A stretch of 7,537 nt of DNA, taken from an uncultured Spirochaetales bacterium. Lineage in GTDB: Bacteria; Spirochaetota; Spirochaetia; Treponematales; Treponemataceae. Positions 7,360 through 7,537 of this stretch are shown in pieces. Below the pieces are notes generated by a model. The model ran no database searches. It was not told where the DNA came from and worked only from the letters and a program-made list of their open reading frames with translations. The position numbers were made by a program, and so were the translations under genes. The stretch covers positions 1 to 7,537 of the forward strand of contig CAMGSV010000126.1 in the NCBI GenBank assembly GCA_946061495.1, in the 5' to 3' direction. Within the stretch, counting starts at the first letter, position 1, and each line of letters starts with the position of its first letter.

Positions 7360-7537
7360 ATTTTCGCTTTTTTTGAATGCTAGTAATTTATCCCTGTAAT
7401 ATTCGTATTGCTTCTTTCTTGCTTCAATTTCCGCAGGAAGACCTATTTTCAAGTCGGAACAAATTGCATCAAAATTATCGAGAACATTCATACAAGCCCG
7501 AATTATTTTCCCCGTTTCGTCTTCATACAATAACAAA
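7330..7537. repeat. Repeat unit 4, truncated by window edge (HsdS-tail body)
   Basis: The first 208 nt of the 259-nt unit, again with the HsdS-tail body. The array therefore continues past the right edge by an unknown amount. Confidence 0.93.
7354..7536 (-). CDS. Small chimeric ORF, GxxExxY start with HsdS tail (copy 3)
   Basis: Same 60-codon ORF as the two copies near hsdR. Its TTG start is the second-last base triplet of the window, so its ribosome site, and whether this copy really begins here or is the end of a longer hsdS, cannot be seen. The visible sequence matches the other copies as far as I can read. Confidence 0.45.
   Translation of the reverse strand: MLLYEDETGKIIRACMNVLDNFDAICSDLKIGLPAEIEARKKQYEYYRDKLLAFKKSENR

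Noticed and set aside
6331..7537. CRISPR array
   Set aside because: The repeated units are 259 and 481 nt, the bodies are coding and repeated, and constant segments are 151 nt, all far from CRISPR repeat and spacer sizes.

Overview
The window carries two kinds of DNA, both transcribed leftward (minus strand). Positions 1 to about 3300 are GC-rich (roughly 55-60% by eye) and hold one housekeeping gene, ileS, whose 3' end lies beyond the left edge. Positions from about 3600 to 7537 are AT-rich (roughly 30% GC) and hold a type I restriction-modification remnant. The ileS product is of the eukaryote-like class (IleS2), with an N-terminus resembling spirochaete (treponeme) enzymes as I recall them. 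That points tentatively to a treponeme or another anaerobe carrying IleS2. The composition contrast suggests the restriction locus was acquired horizontally.

Layout in transcription order, right to left: (1) 7537-6331, an array of near-identical direct repeats. A constant 151-nt segment separates interchangeable in-frame bodies. One body is a complete GxxExxY-type nuclease-fold gene. The other, present at three positions, is the last 36 conserved codons of an HsdS specificity subunit, spliced in frame onto the GxxExxY start. Each complete constant segment contains a 61-nt imperfect palindrome. (2) 6310-3323, hsdR, the motor and nuclease subunit of a type IC-like system. It is broken by four single-base frameshifts, all in homopolymers of six or seven, and appears to lack about 50-55 residues around helicase motif IV. 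With the frame restored it encodes 995 residues with nuclease, Walker A, DECH, TGTP and SRTNR motifs intact. (3) 3322-3160, a short intergenic leader. (4) 3159-1, ileS.

No hsdM and no complete hsdS are visible. If they exist they probably lie beyond the right edge, which cuts through the repeat array. The most unusual region is the array between hsdR and the right edge. It looks like a cassette-style shuffling or amplification of hsdS-tail and GxxExxY bodies, but exact repeat identity together with homopolymer-only frameshifts means sequencing or assembly artefact must be excluded first.
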